DNA of 64,000 bases from an uncultured Lacinutrix sp. (GTDB lineage Bacteria > Bacteroidota > Bacteroidia > Flavobacteriales > Flavobacteriaceae): the NCBI RefSeq assembly GCF_947500605.1, contig NZ_CANMSJ010000001.1:496001-560000 (forward strand), written 5' to 3'. A program made the position numbers and the translations under genes. The notes below the pieces were generated by a model. That model made no database searches. It was not told the origin of the DNA and saw only the letters and a program-made list of their open reading frames with translations. Below, piece after piece: positions 46,630 through 54,197 of this stretch (positions within the stretch are counted from its first letter, which is position 1; every line of letters starts with the position of its first letter).

Positions 46630-47685
46630 TTATTCTACATTTTCTAGTGCTTCTAAATCAAGAATTTTAATGTTACGTCCTTCAATTTCAATAAAATTAT
46701 CTTTTTTAAACCCTGATAATGTGCGTATTAAACTTTCAGTTGCTATTCCTGCAACACTAGCTAAATCGTATCGAGATATCTTAATAGCTTCTTCTGGTTT
46801 TTTATTTAGAACTTTAGCAAATTGAAGAATGGTTTGTGCTGTTTTCTTGCGAACAGAACTATATGCCATTTGCAACAACTGATCTTTAATTTCTGAAATA
46901 TTCGCTGTTAAAACATTCATAAGTTCTATAGAAACATTTTGACTTTTGCCTAGAACCTCTTTTAAGCGCAGTTTAGATATACTTGTTAATTCTACAGCTT
47001 CAACAGCAGTAGCAGATTCTTGATAAGGCATAGTATCTACAAACGAAGTAAAACCAAGAAAATCATCATCCTTATGCAATGCAGTGATTAATTCTTTTCC
47101 ATTTTCGTCTATTTTATGACTTTTCACAACACCTTTTTTAATTAAATAAACATAGTTAGAATGTGAACCTTCTTCATAAATAGTATCTCCTTTAGAGAAT
47201 TTATGTGGTAAACCATTGTCATCAAAAAAATTCTTAAGCTCGTTAAGATCCCTTAAACGGTCTTCATTATCAACATCTTTTGTTTGGGAAACTTCTGTAG
47301 TTATTTTAGATAAAATTTGAGCTTTTGCTAGCCTACTCTCAATGGCACTTAACAACTCTTCCTCCTCGAAAGGCTTAGTAAGATAATCGTCTGCACCTAA
47401 ATCCATTCCTCTTCGTATTTCCTTATGTTCGGTTTTAGCCGAAAGAAATATAAACGGAATATGTTTTGTTTTCGGGTTAGTTGATATTGCTTCCAATACA
47501 CCATAACCGTCTATTTCAGGCATCATTATATCGCAAACTATAAGATCTGGAATATTACACTCTGCTTTCTCAATTCCTATTTTACCATTAGCGGCTGTTA
47601 AAACTTTATAGTTAGAAAGCTCTAAAAGCTCTGCGGTGTTTTCGCGCAATGCCAAGTCGTCTTCAATTAACAATAATGTTTGCAT
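46630..47685 (-). CDS. Response regulator with Crp/Fnr-type output domain
   Basis: A 351-residue regulator. The receiver domain (about 1-125) has phospho-Asp 52 in IVCDIMMPEIDG and the Lys in DDYLTKPFEEEEL. A cNMP-binding-like barrel (about 150-265) and a Crp HTH (about 275-345) follow. The recognition helix GIATESLIRTLSGFKK has the Glu and Arg that in CRP/FNR contact the TGA core, and it closely resembles that of the Fnr protein at 53352 (GTAKEACIRTLSTFKK). It is 5 nt downstream of its kinase, so it probably links phosphorylation to the same type of operator. Confidence 0.88.
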   Translation of the reverse strand: MQTLLLIEDDLALRENTAELLELSNYKVLTAANGKIGIEKAECNIPDLIVCDIMMPEIDGYGVLEAISTNPKTKHIPFIFLSAKTEHKEIRRGMDLGADDYLTKPFEEEELLSAIESRLAKAQILSKITTEVSQTKDVDNEDRLRDLNELKNFFDDNGLPHKFSKGDTIYEEGSHSNYVYLIKKGVVKSHKIDENGKELITALHKDDDFLGFTSFVDTMPYQESATAVEAVELTSISKLRLKEVLGKSQNVSIELMNVLTANISEIKDQLLQMAYSSVRKKTAQTILQFAKVLNKKPEEAIKISRYDLASVAGIATESLIRTLSGFKKDNFIEIEGRNIKILDLEALENVE

Positions 47686-47690
47686 AGTAT

Positions 47691-49202
47691 TTATTTTATT
47701 ATGTTTACAGGAATTGTAACAGTAAAAGTAGTTCCCTTATTCTCTTTACTTACAAATGTAATGTTACCTCCTAAATTTTCTAAATGACTTTTTACAATAT
47801 TTAAGCCAATACCTGTTCCTTGCGTTAATAGCGCATTTTCTGCTCTAAAATACCTATTAAATAAAAACTTTTGTTCTTCTTCAGGAATACCAATACCAGC
47901 ATCTATAATACTAATTTTTAAACCTTCTTTCTCAACCCAAACCTTTACTTCTATTTTAGTGTTTTCAGGAGAATATTTTATGGCATTATTCACCAAATTG
48001 GTAAGCATTAACTCTAGAATTTTTTCATCGAAATCTAGTACAATATCATCAATTGCGTCTGGATATGTAATAGTTTGCCCTTCTTTTAAGAGCATATTAG
48101 CATCGTAAATTACTTCGTTTACTACTTTGCTTAATGAAAATGTTGAGAATTTGTAATTTACTTTTCCACTTTCTAATCGTTCTATAGATAGAAAATCATT
48201 AATAATATTATTAAGGTATTTTACTTTATTCTGTATTGTATTTATGTGCTTATCCCTTTTCTCTTGTTGTTCGCTTTTTGTGTATTTACCTATTAATGTA
48301 GAAGAGGTTAAAATACCACTTAATGGTGTTTTAAACTCATGAGAAACTAAAGACAAAAATTTAGTTTTAAGTTCGTTAAGTTCTTTTTCTACATGTAAAG
48401 CTTCTTGTAATTGTTGCGTGCGCTCTTCTACCGTTTTCTCTAATCTTTCTGTGTAGTTTAGACGTTCTGTTATATCAAGTATAATAGCAATTAATGTGTC
48501 TTTGTCGTTTGATCTAGAGCGTTGTAAATGTATTTCTACTGGATATTGGGTACCGTCTTTTCTTTGATGAATGGTATTAAACTTTATTTTAATCTCTGTG
48601 CCGTCTAAAAGCGGTTGAATTGTTTCTTTAAACTGAGCTTTATTTAAGTAAGGTTTAATATCTAATGGTGTTAGCTCTCTTAACTCAGCAAGGCTATAAC
48701 CTATGTTTTTTATTGCTCCTGCATTAACATTTAAAAACTTAAATGTTTTTGTGTCAAATATGAAAATTTCGTTTAAAGATTCATTAAAAATATTAGCCCA
48801 ATGTTTTAGCTCTTCTTCAGCCTTTTTTCGCACTGTAATATCTATTATCAATGCCATAACAAAATGATTGCCATGAACAGTAAAAGGATTTAAACCGGCT
48901 TCTACAGGAAAAGTAGAGCCATCTTTTCTTAATCCATACAAATTTCTACCATGACCCATTTGGCGTTTACCACTATGCTCTAAAAAGGTATCCACTTGCT
49001 TAGAGTGATTATGATGGTATTTTTGTGGTATTAAAATTTCTAAAGGCTTGCCTATAAGCTCATTTTCTTCATATCCAAACAAGGCATTTGAAGACTTATT
49101 AGTAGCTACAATAATCTGCTTATGATCAACAACAATAATACCTTCTGAAATAGCTTCAGAAAGCGTTTTAAAAACGTTATTCGTTTTTTTGAAAATTTCC
49201 AT
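47691..49202 (-). CDS. Soluble PAS-PAS histidine kinase, FixL-like first PAS
   Basis: A 503-residue cytoplasmic kinase without TM segments. PAS1 (about 10-130) resembles FixL in GKPLEILIPQKYHHNHSKQ and MGHGRNLYGLRKDGSTFP: His66 lines up with the heme-ligating His and Arg86 with the ligand-pocket Arg. PAS2 (about 135-255) is followed by a coiled coil, the HisKA box SLVSHEFKTPLSG, and the ATPase motifs NLVNNAIKYSP and GTGIGLNIVKSHLE. Many non-heme PAS domains share the His, so oxygen or NO sensing is a hypothesis. It forms an operon with the Crp-output regulator. Confidence 0.88.
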   Translation of the reverse strand: MEIFKKTNNVFKTLSEAISEGIIVVDHKQIIVATNKSSNALFGYEENELIGKPLEILIPQKYHHNHSKQVDTFLEHSGKRQMGHGRNLYGLRKDGSTFPVEAGLNPFTVHGNHFVMALIIDITVRKKAEEELKHWANIFNESLNEIFIFDTKTFKFLNVNAGAIKNIGYSLAELRELTPLDIKPYLNKAQFKETIQPLLDGTEIKIKFNTIHQRKDGTQYPVEIHLQRSRSNDKDTLIAIILDITERLNYTERLEKTVEERTQQLQEALHVEKELNELKTKFLSLVSHEFKTPLSGILTSSTLIGKYTKSEQQEKRDKHINTIQNKVKYLNNIINDFLSIERLESGKVNYKFSTFSLSKVVNEVIYDANMLLKEGQTITYPDAIDDIVLDFDEKILELMLTNLVNNAIKYSPENTKIEVKVWVEKEGLKISIIDAGIGIPEEEQKFLFNRYFRAENALLTQGTGIGLNIVKSHLENLGGNITFVSKENKGTTFTVTIPVNIIK

Positions 49203-49238
49203 AAGTAAAGATATGTTTTTTTTATCTCTGTTAAATAC

Positions 49239-49250
49239 TGATAAATATCA
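49239..49250 (+). promoter_or_regulatory. Fnr-type box upstream of the TerB-like gene
   Basis: TGATAAATATCA (centre 49244.5) between the divergent kinase and TerB-like genes. TACATTTA (49274-49281) ends exactly 36.5 nt to the right, pointing to the TerB-like gene. The minus-strand TATCTTTA toward the kinase is offset by 2 nt and runs into its start codon, so it probably is not used. Confidence 0.65.
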
Positions 49251-49301
49251 TTTTTATAATAACAAGCTGGTATTACATTTACAGTAAGCAAATTAGTTAT
49301 A

Positions 49302-49724
49302 ATGACACATGTAAAAAAACCAGATATTTTTTTTTATCAAAGCTTAGGTGAATTGTTTTATGCTGTTGCAGCTTCAGATAATATAGTTAAAGTTGAAGAA
49401 TATAGTGTACTGTTAAAAATGGTTTTAGAGGAATGGAAAATCTATGAAAACACAAACGAATTCTACAATGAAGCACCTGGATATCAAATAGAATTTGTTT
49501 TTAAATGGTTTGATTATGAGCATATGGATGCTCAAGATTGTTTTAAAAATTTCTGTGATTATGCAAGAGCAAACTCCAAACTGTTTACAAAAGATATTAT
49601 TAAACTTATTCTTAAAACAACAGAGTCTATAGCAAGTGCTTTCGCCTCTAAAAACAAAAGCGAACTTATTATGCTTGGTAAATTACAGATACTTTTAAAA
49701 GAACTAAGTTCTAATAACGAATGA
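49302..49724 (+). CDS. TerB-like helical protein
   Basis: A 140-residue all-helical soluble protein. The opening (FYQSLGELFYAVAASDNIVKVEEYSVLLKMVLEEW) matches the TerB-like pattern: a helix, a 'DxxVxxEE' acidic turn, and a further helix that in TerB can bind metal. Family assignment is moderate. It has a predicted Fnr-type promoter with a leader of about 15 nt. It is followed after 39 nt by a lipoprotein and may head an operon. Confidence 0.6.
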   Translation: MTHVKKPDIFFYQSLGELFYAVAASDNIVKVEEYSVLLKMVLEEWKIYENTNEFYNEAPGYQIEFVFKWFDYEHMDAQDCFKNFCDYARANSKLFTKDIIKLILKTTESIASAFASKNKSELIMLGKLQILLKELSSNNE

Positions 49725-49763
49725 GATAACACAGTTATTTAATAATTAAAAAAATATTATAGA

Positions 49764-50639
49764 ATGAAACACCTAATAGTAATTTTAATTTTTACTCTAG
49801 TTTTTAGTTGTAAAACGGATAAAAAAGAAGATACAATAGAAATAGTAGAAGATACCATAGAACTTAATCACGAAAAAACAGACTCTATAACTGCAATCAC
49901 ACCAGATATTATACAAGACAAATCTATTGCTATAGAATTAAAACAAAATAAACTTATTGAGAAAAAAGATGAAAGACAATCTCTTGAAGCCTTAATTATT
50001 GAAAAAAAATATTTAAAAGAAAAAGAGGGCTATTCTATAGACTTTACCTACCCATTACTTAACGAGAAACAAAATCTTAAATATGTAAATTTTAACGATT
50101 ATATAAATGATTATTATGTTGATATATCGGGAACCGAAACAGCTATTTTAGAAAGTAAGGCTTTGTGCGATAGTATTGCTCTATTAAAATTTAAAGAAAA
50201 TAGATTAATTAATTATAAAGTTTATAATGTTAATCACGATTTAATAAGTGTCGTTTTTTACAAAGAAAACTTTTACTCTGGTACACTACATCCTAGTTAT
50301 TCTTTCGATTGTTTAAATTTTGATTTAAACAGAGGTGTATTCATGACCTATGAAGATTTCTTTTTAGAAGGTACTGAAGCTGAATTCACAACTTTAATAA
50401 ACGAAGAAATAAATAGTAAAATAAGTAAAGGAGAACTCTTTTACGATTGTTGGGAACTCTCTCAAGACGATTTTTTAGAACATAAAAACAATTTTGTTTT
50501 AAACGAAACTTATATAGAGTATTATTTTGATGATTGTATTATGTGTCCATCTTATACTGGAAGTTATTCTGTAGAAATTCCTTTAGTAAAACTACTATCC
50601 GTTATTAAGAAATATGATCAAAATCCTTTAGTGTTTTAA
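49764..50639 (+). CDS. DUF3298/DUF4163-type lipoprotein
   Basis: A 291-residue lipoprotein (LVFSC lipobox). A charged linker (about 20-80) precedes a domain with YSIDFTYPLLNEKQNLKYVNFNDYINDYY...NYKVYNVNHDLISVVFYKENFYSGTLHPSYSFDCLNFDLNRGVFMTYEDFF and a C-terminal YIEYYFDDCIMCPSYTGSYSVEIPL. This is the DUF4163-DUF3298 (PdaC/RsiV-like) arrangement of envelope proteins that bind peptidoglycan or lysozyme. The role is inferred from family only. Probably co-transcribed with the TerB-like gene. Confidence 0.75.
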   Translation: MKHLIVILIFTLVFSCKTDKKEDTIEIVEDTIELNHEKTDSITAITPDIIQDKSIAIELKQNKLIEKKDERQSLEALIIEKKYLKEKEGYSIDFTYPLLNEKQNLKYVNFNDYINDYYVDISGTETAILESKALCDSIALLKFKENRLINYKVYNVNHDLISVVFYKENFYSGTLHPSYSFDCLNFDLNRGVFMTYEDFFLEGTEAEFTTLINEEINSKISKGELFYDCWELSQDDFLEHKNNFVLNETYIEYYFDDCIMCPSYTGSYSVEIPLVKLLSVIKKYDQNPLVF

Positions 50640-50693
50640 ATAACTATTAGTGTTAATACTTCAGTAATTAAAGAAATTAACAAGTACATAGAT

Positions 50694-50709
50694 TACGCAT
50701 TAATGCGTA
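50694..50709. repeat. Perfect 16-nt palindrome
   Basis: TACGCATTAATGCGTA in the gap before the DinB-family gene. It could be a regulator site or part of the promoter region; it is not followed by a T run, so it is not a terminator. Confidence 0.4.
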
Positions 50710-50777
50710 TATTAACTTACTAAAAATCTAGACCGCTATTCTACATAAACTTTAATATAATTTCGAATTAATCACTC

Positions 50778-51251
50778 ATGAAAACAAAAACAACACTTTT
50801 ATTAGAGTTATGGATTGAAGCTAGAACTAGATTCACTAATCAATTAAAAGCTCTCACTACTGAAGATTTAAGTAAAAAGCTATCACCTTCTCCTAATAGT
50901 ATTGGTTTTTTAATTAGACATATTGGTGATGTAGAATTACTTTTTGCTAAAAATGTTTTTGGAGCTAGTAATATTCGTGTTATTGCGAAAACTGTTATTA
51001 CACAAAAAGACACCGGAAAATGGACCAAACTAGACGATCTTAAAACTTATGTTGAGCATTCGTTTAACGAATTAAAGAAAATAGTAGAGTTACAAACCGA
51101 AGCCGATTGGGAAGCTATAGTTGAAACTAAAGAGTTTGGAATAAAAACAAAAGCTGAAGCTTTTGGGCGCATTATTTCTCATACCGCATATCATGCAGGA
51201 CAAATGGCTATTATTAATAAATATGGTAAAACAATAAACCCTAATGCATAA
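50778..51251 (+). CDS. DinB-family putative metal-dependent hydrolase
   Basis: A 157-residue four-helix protein of the DinB/YfiT superfamily. His residues in SIGFLIRHIGDVE and ISHTAYHAGQMAI line up with the family's metal ligands, so a metal site is likely. Members act in bacillithiol transfer or unknown thiol chemistry. It is an isolated gene in the 49-52 kb block. Confidence 0.85.
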   Translation: MKTKTTLLLELWIEARTRFTNQLKALTTEDLSKKLSPSPNSIGFLIRHIGDVELLFAKNVFGASNIRVIAKTVITQKDTGKWTKLDDLKTYVEHSFNELKKIVELQTEADWEAIVETKEFGIKTKAEAFGRIISHTAYHAGQMAIINKYGKTINPNA

Positions 51252-51332
51252 CGCATAAAACAACAATATCACCATTATTATTTTTAGATAATATTATTGT
51301 GGTCTGTAATGCGTATTTTTAAATTAAAAAAA

Positions 51333-52100
51333 ATGAATATAGGATTAGTTTTATCTGGCGGTGGCATTAGAGGTGTTGCGCATATAGGTGTATTAAAAGC
51401 ACTAGAAGAACATAACATTACTGTTTCTCATATTTCTGGAACAAGTGCAGGTGCTATTGTAGGCGGCTTATATGCTGCGGGACATTCATGGCAAGAAATT
51501 CTACAATTTTTTAAAAATGTTCCTCTCTTTAATTATAAAAAATATGCAAGTAATAAACCAGGATTTATTGATACTTCTAAATTCCATAAAGAATTAACAC
51601 CTTATTTTACTGAAGACAATTTTGAGACATTAAAGCTTAAATTATATATTACTGCAACCAATTTAATAACTACAGAATTAAAAACATTTAATACAGGTAC
51701 ACTTATAAAAACTATTCTAGCATCCGCCGCAGTACCTGGCATTTTTTCTCCAGTTTTAATAGAAAATGACACATATGTAGATGGTGGTATATTAAATAAC
51801 TTTCCTGTAGAACCGTTACAAAATGAGTGTTCTAAAATTATAGGAGTATATGTTAATCCTATACAAGATGTTACAACTAAAGATTTAAAGCACTCTTATC
51901 AAGTTTTAAATCGTGCTTACGATATTAGTTTTAACAATCAATCCATGTCCAAATTTAATCTATGCGATTTGGTAGTATACCCAACAAAACTTAAAGAATA
52001 TGGTTTATTTAGCATAAAAAATATAGATACTATTTTTAATATTGGGTACGAAGAAGCAATAAAAGTGCTTGAGCAAGAGAAACAAAAATTAATAATTTAA
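51333..52100 (+). CDS. Patatin-like phospholipase
   Basis: A 255-residue serine acyl hydrolase when started at the ATG at 51333 (MNIGLVLSGGGIRGVAHIGVLKAL), which places the oxyanion loop GGGIRG at the usual N-terminal position. The ORF track begins 36 nt earlier at TTG. The nucleophile elbow is GTSAG and the catalytic Asp sits in DGGILN, so the Ser-Asp dyad is intact. It hydrolyses phospholipids or acyl esters; no signal peptide, so it acts in the cytosol or at the inner leaflet. Confidence 0.92.
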   Translation: MNIGLVLSGGGIRGVAHIGVLKALEEHNITVSHISGTSAGAIVGGLYAAGHSWQEILQFFKNVPLFNYKKYASNKPGFIDTSKFHKELTPYFTEDNFETLKLKLYITATNLITTELKTFNTGTLIKTILASAAVPGIFSPVLIENDTYVDGGILNNFPVEPLQNECSKIIGVYVNPIQDVTTKDLKHSYQVLNRAYDISFNNQSMSKFNLCDLVVYPTKLKEYGLFSIKNIDTIFNIGYEEAIKVLEQEKQKLII

Positions 52101-52181
52101 ATATTAGTAATAAACGTTTTCTAAATATTTAATCATTGCCAAAGATTTTTTTTCCTCTTAAACTGGCATAACAAAAAAGAT

Positions 52182-52382
52182 TTAAAAAACAAACTCAAAG
52201 TCAAACCCTAAAGAAATCAATTTTTCTCGAACACCCTCTATTACATTATGTGTAGAAAATTCGAAAATAAACTTATGGTTAATTTTATCTACAACTAGAT
52301 TAGAAATCCCTTTAGTATTCGCTAGACAATTTTTAATAGAAGAATCATTTTTCGATTCTTTTGATATAACTATGGCTTTCAT
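52182..52382 (-). CDS. Small HMA-fold-like protein under an Fnr-type promoter
   Basis: A 66-residue protein with the beta-alpha-beta-beta-alpha-beta order of heavy-metal-associated (HMA) domains: KAIVISKE, then a helix with KNCLANTKGI, the strand pair NLVVDKINHKFIFEF, then VIEGVREKLISLGFDFEF. The CxxC metal site is absent; only one Cys remains. The gene is supported by a predicted Fnr-type promoter on its strand (TATGTTTA 52410-52403, shared box 52434-52445) with a leader of about 15 nt. It may handle copper or be a metal-free interaction domain. Confidence 0.65.
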   Translation of the reverse strand: MKAIVISKESKNDSSIKNCLANTKGISNLVVDKINHKFIFEFSTHNVIEGVREKLISLGFDFEFVF

Positions 52383-52433
52383 TTAATGCTAATTTTAAAT
52401 TGTAAACATATATTTAAAAAAAATATTAAAGGA

Positions 52434-52445
52434 TGACTTTTATCA
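52434..52445. promoter_or_regulatory. Bidirectional Fnr-type box
   Basis: TGACTTTTATCA (TGATAAAAGTCA on the minus strand), centre 52439.5. TAACTTTG (52469-52476, plus) and TATGTTTA (52410-52403, minus) each end exactly 36.5 nt from the centre, serving the usp gene at 52506 and the small HMA-like gene. Confidence 0.72.
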
Positions 52446-52505
52446 TCTTAAGCAATTAACTCTTATCTTAACTTTGACTAAAAATTAATTTAAAACACTA
52501 AAACA

Positions 52506-53333
52506 ATGAAAAAAATACTTGTTCCTGTAGATTTCTCAGAATATTCAGAAAATGCTTTAAAAGTTGCATCAGAAATTGCTAAAAAACAAAATGCAGAAAT
52601 AGTAGCTGTACATATGCTTGGTCTTAGCGATGCAGTAATTACAAAAGAAGAAGATTCTATGGAAGGAATGTTTTTTTTAAAACTGACTCAAAAACGTTTT
52701 GTTGAGTTTTTAGACAAAGATTACTTAGAAGGTATTACTATACACCAAACCGTAAAAAACTATAAAGTTTTTAGCGAAATTGATGATGTTGCAAAAGAAC
52801 ACAATGCAGATCTTATTGTAATGGGATCTCATGGTAGTAGCGGTTTAAGCGAAGTTTTTGTTGGTTCTAATACAGAAAAAGTTGTTAGAACAAGTGCAGT
52901 TCCTGTTTTAGTTATTAAAGAAGGGAGTAGCTTTAATGCATCAAAAGCTGTTTTTGCATCAGATTATAAACTAGAAAGTATCAACGTGTTTAATAGAGTA
53001 ACTTCTATATTTAAATTATTAGATATTGATGTTAAACTACTATATGTAAATCTTCCTGGTGAGTACTATTTAAGTACAAATGAAATAGAGCAACGTATTG
53101 CTAATTTTATAATACACCTACATGGAGATGAGAAAATATTACCAGAAGATGTTACAATCTATTCTGATTACTCTGTAGAAAAAGGTGTTTTTAATTATGC
53201 AAAAAGAATAAAAGCAGATATAATTGGTATTCCAACTCATGGAAGAAAAGGACTAGCTCATTTTTTCTCTGGTAGTATAAGCGAGGATATTGTAAACCAC
53301 TCTAAACTTCCTGTACTTACAGTAAAAATATAA
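52506..53333 (+). CDS. Universal stress protein (two UspA domains)
   Basis: A 275-residue paralogue whose two domains both keep the ATP-binding signature: MGSHGSSGLSEVFVGSNT in domain 1 and IPTHGRKGLAHFFSGSISE in domain 2. It is the least degenerate of the five usp genes. The start MKKILVPVDFSEYSENAL is preceded by an Fnr-type promoter. A terminator for it lies inside the end of the convergent fnr gene. Confidence 0.93.
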   Translation: MKKILVPVDFSEYSENALKVASEIAKKQNAEIVAVHMLGLSDAVITKEEDSMEGMFFLKLTQKRFVEFLDKDYLEGITIHQTVKNYKVFSEIDDVAKEHNADLIVMGSHGSSGLSEVFVGSNTEKVVRTSAVPVLVIKEGSSFNASKAVFASDYKLESINVFNRVTSIFKLLDIDVKLLYVNLPGEYYLSTNEIEQRIANFIIHLHGDEKILPEDVTIYSDYSVEKGVFNYAKRIKADIIGIPTHGRKGLAHFFSGSISEDIVNHSKLPVLTVKI

Positions 53334-53351
53334 AACCTTTATTTAAATATT

Positions 53352-54041
53352 TTAGAAGCCTTCTATTAAACGATAGAGGGCTTTTTTATTTTCTATTTTT
53401 ATACGCTTACCGTCTGTAGAAATTAATTTTCCTTTTTTAAAAGTAGATAAAGTTCTTATACAAGCTTCTTTAGCCGTACCAACTACATTAGCAATATCCT
53501 CTCTTGTAAGTGTTACAGCAATAAAACCATCGCAATCTGTTCCAAAACTATCTTCTAAGTGTATTATAGTCTCAGCACAACGTTGTTTTACGCTTTTTTG
53601 AGCCATATTTACTATAACATTATCAGCAAATTTTAAATCATTAGCAATATTTAATAAAACGGCTTTTGTAAAATCTACATTATTATTTATACTGTCTTGA
53701 AGGTGTTGCTTAGGTATGTAACAAACCTCCATATCGCTAAGTGCAACTGCACTTAAATTAGTCCTTTCATCTGTAATCACAGAGCGTTGTCCCAAAACTT
53801 CTCCACGAGCAGACATTTTTACTATTTGGTCCTTCCCATTATCACACATCTTAAACAGTTTCGATACGCCACTACGTACACAAAAAACACCATTTAGCTT
53901 CTCTCCTTCTTTAAAGATAACTTCTCCTTTTTTAATGTTTTTAGAGACTTTACTATCCGAAATTCTCTTCAACTCATCCTTCTTTAGAGCTTTAAGAGAG
54001 TTTAATTCTCGTATTATACAGTTTTCACAACGGTTATGCAT
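53352..54041 (-). CDS. Fnr-like oxygen/redox regulator
   Basis: A 229-residue Crp/Fnr protein. The N-terminus MHNRCENCIIREL supplies Cys5 and Cys8; further Cys lie at about 54, 66 and 107. FNR uses four Cys for a [4Fe-4S] cluster, so a cluster is plausible though the spacing differs from E. coli. The C-terminal HTH (LTREDIANVVGTAKEACIRTLSTFKK) keeps the Glu and Arg that recognise TGA. Its position next to ccoI and the nearby TGAy-N4-rTCA boxes mark it as their most likely activator. A class II -7 is not seen for this gene itself. Confidence 0.88.
   Translation of the reverse strand: MHNRCENCIIRELNSLKALKKDELKRISDSKVSKNIKKGEVIFKEGEKLNGVFCVRSGVSKLFKMCDNGKDQIVKMSARGEVLGQRSVITDERTNLSAVALSDMEVCYIPKQHLQDSINNNVDFTKAVLLNIANDLKFADNVIVNMAQKSVKQRCAETIIHLEDSFGTDCDGFIAVTLTREDIANVVGTAKEACIRTLSTFKKGKLISTDGKRIKIENKKALYRLIEGF
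53356..53387 (+). terminator. Terminator of the usp gene inside the fnr coding end
   Basis: AAGCCTTCTAT pairs with ATAGAGGGCTT (one wobble) followed by TTTTTT on the plus strand. It covers the last codons of the convergent fnr gene. Confidence 0.7.
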
Positions 54042-54124
54042 TCTGTTTCAGTTTTGAGAGTTAAAGATAACAAAATCATTGCCATCATACCTTATGTTTT
54101 CAACTTAAAAAACCGCTGTAAACA

Positions 54125-54136
54125 TGATAAAAGTCA
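54125..54136 (+). promoter_or_regulatory. Fnr-type box of ccoI
   Basis: TGATAAAAGTCA inside the 20-nt near-palindrome AACATGATAAAAGTCATGTT (54121-54140), centre 54130.5. The -7 element CACCTTTG (54160-54167) ends exactly 36.5 nt downstream, with one mismatch at the first T. Confidence 0.72.
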
Positions 54137-54197
54137 TGTTTTTAAGCGTAGCTTTTTAACACCTTTGCAACAGGTATAATGAGCAAATAAAATAATT

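Noticed and set aside
49206-49213. Fnr-type promoter for the histidine kinase gene
   Set aside because: TATCTTTA lies 38.5 nt rather than 36.5 nt from the box centre and would place the transcription start in the kinase start codon.
50694-50709. Palindrome TACGCATTAATGCGTA as an Fnr-type site or terminator
   Set aside because: It lacks the TGA...TCA core and a T run.
54094-54101. Fnr-type promoter for fnr autoregulation from the 54125 box
   Set aside because: No TAnnTTTG/A element lies at the fixed distance on the minus strand.
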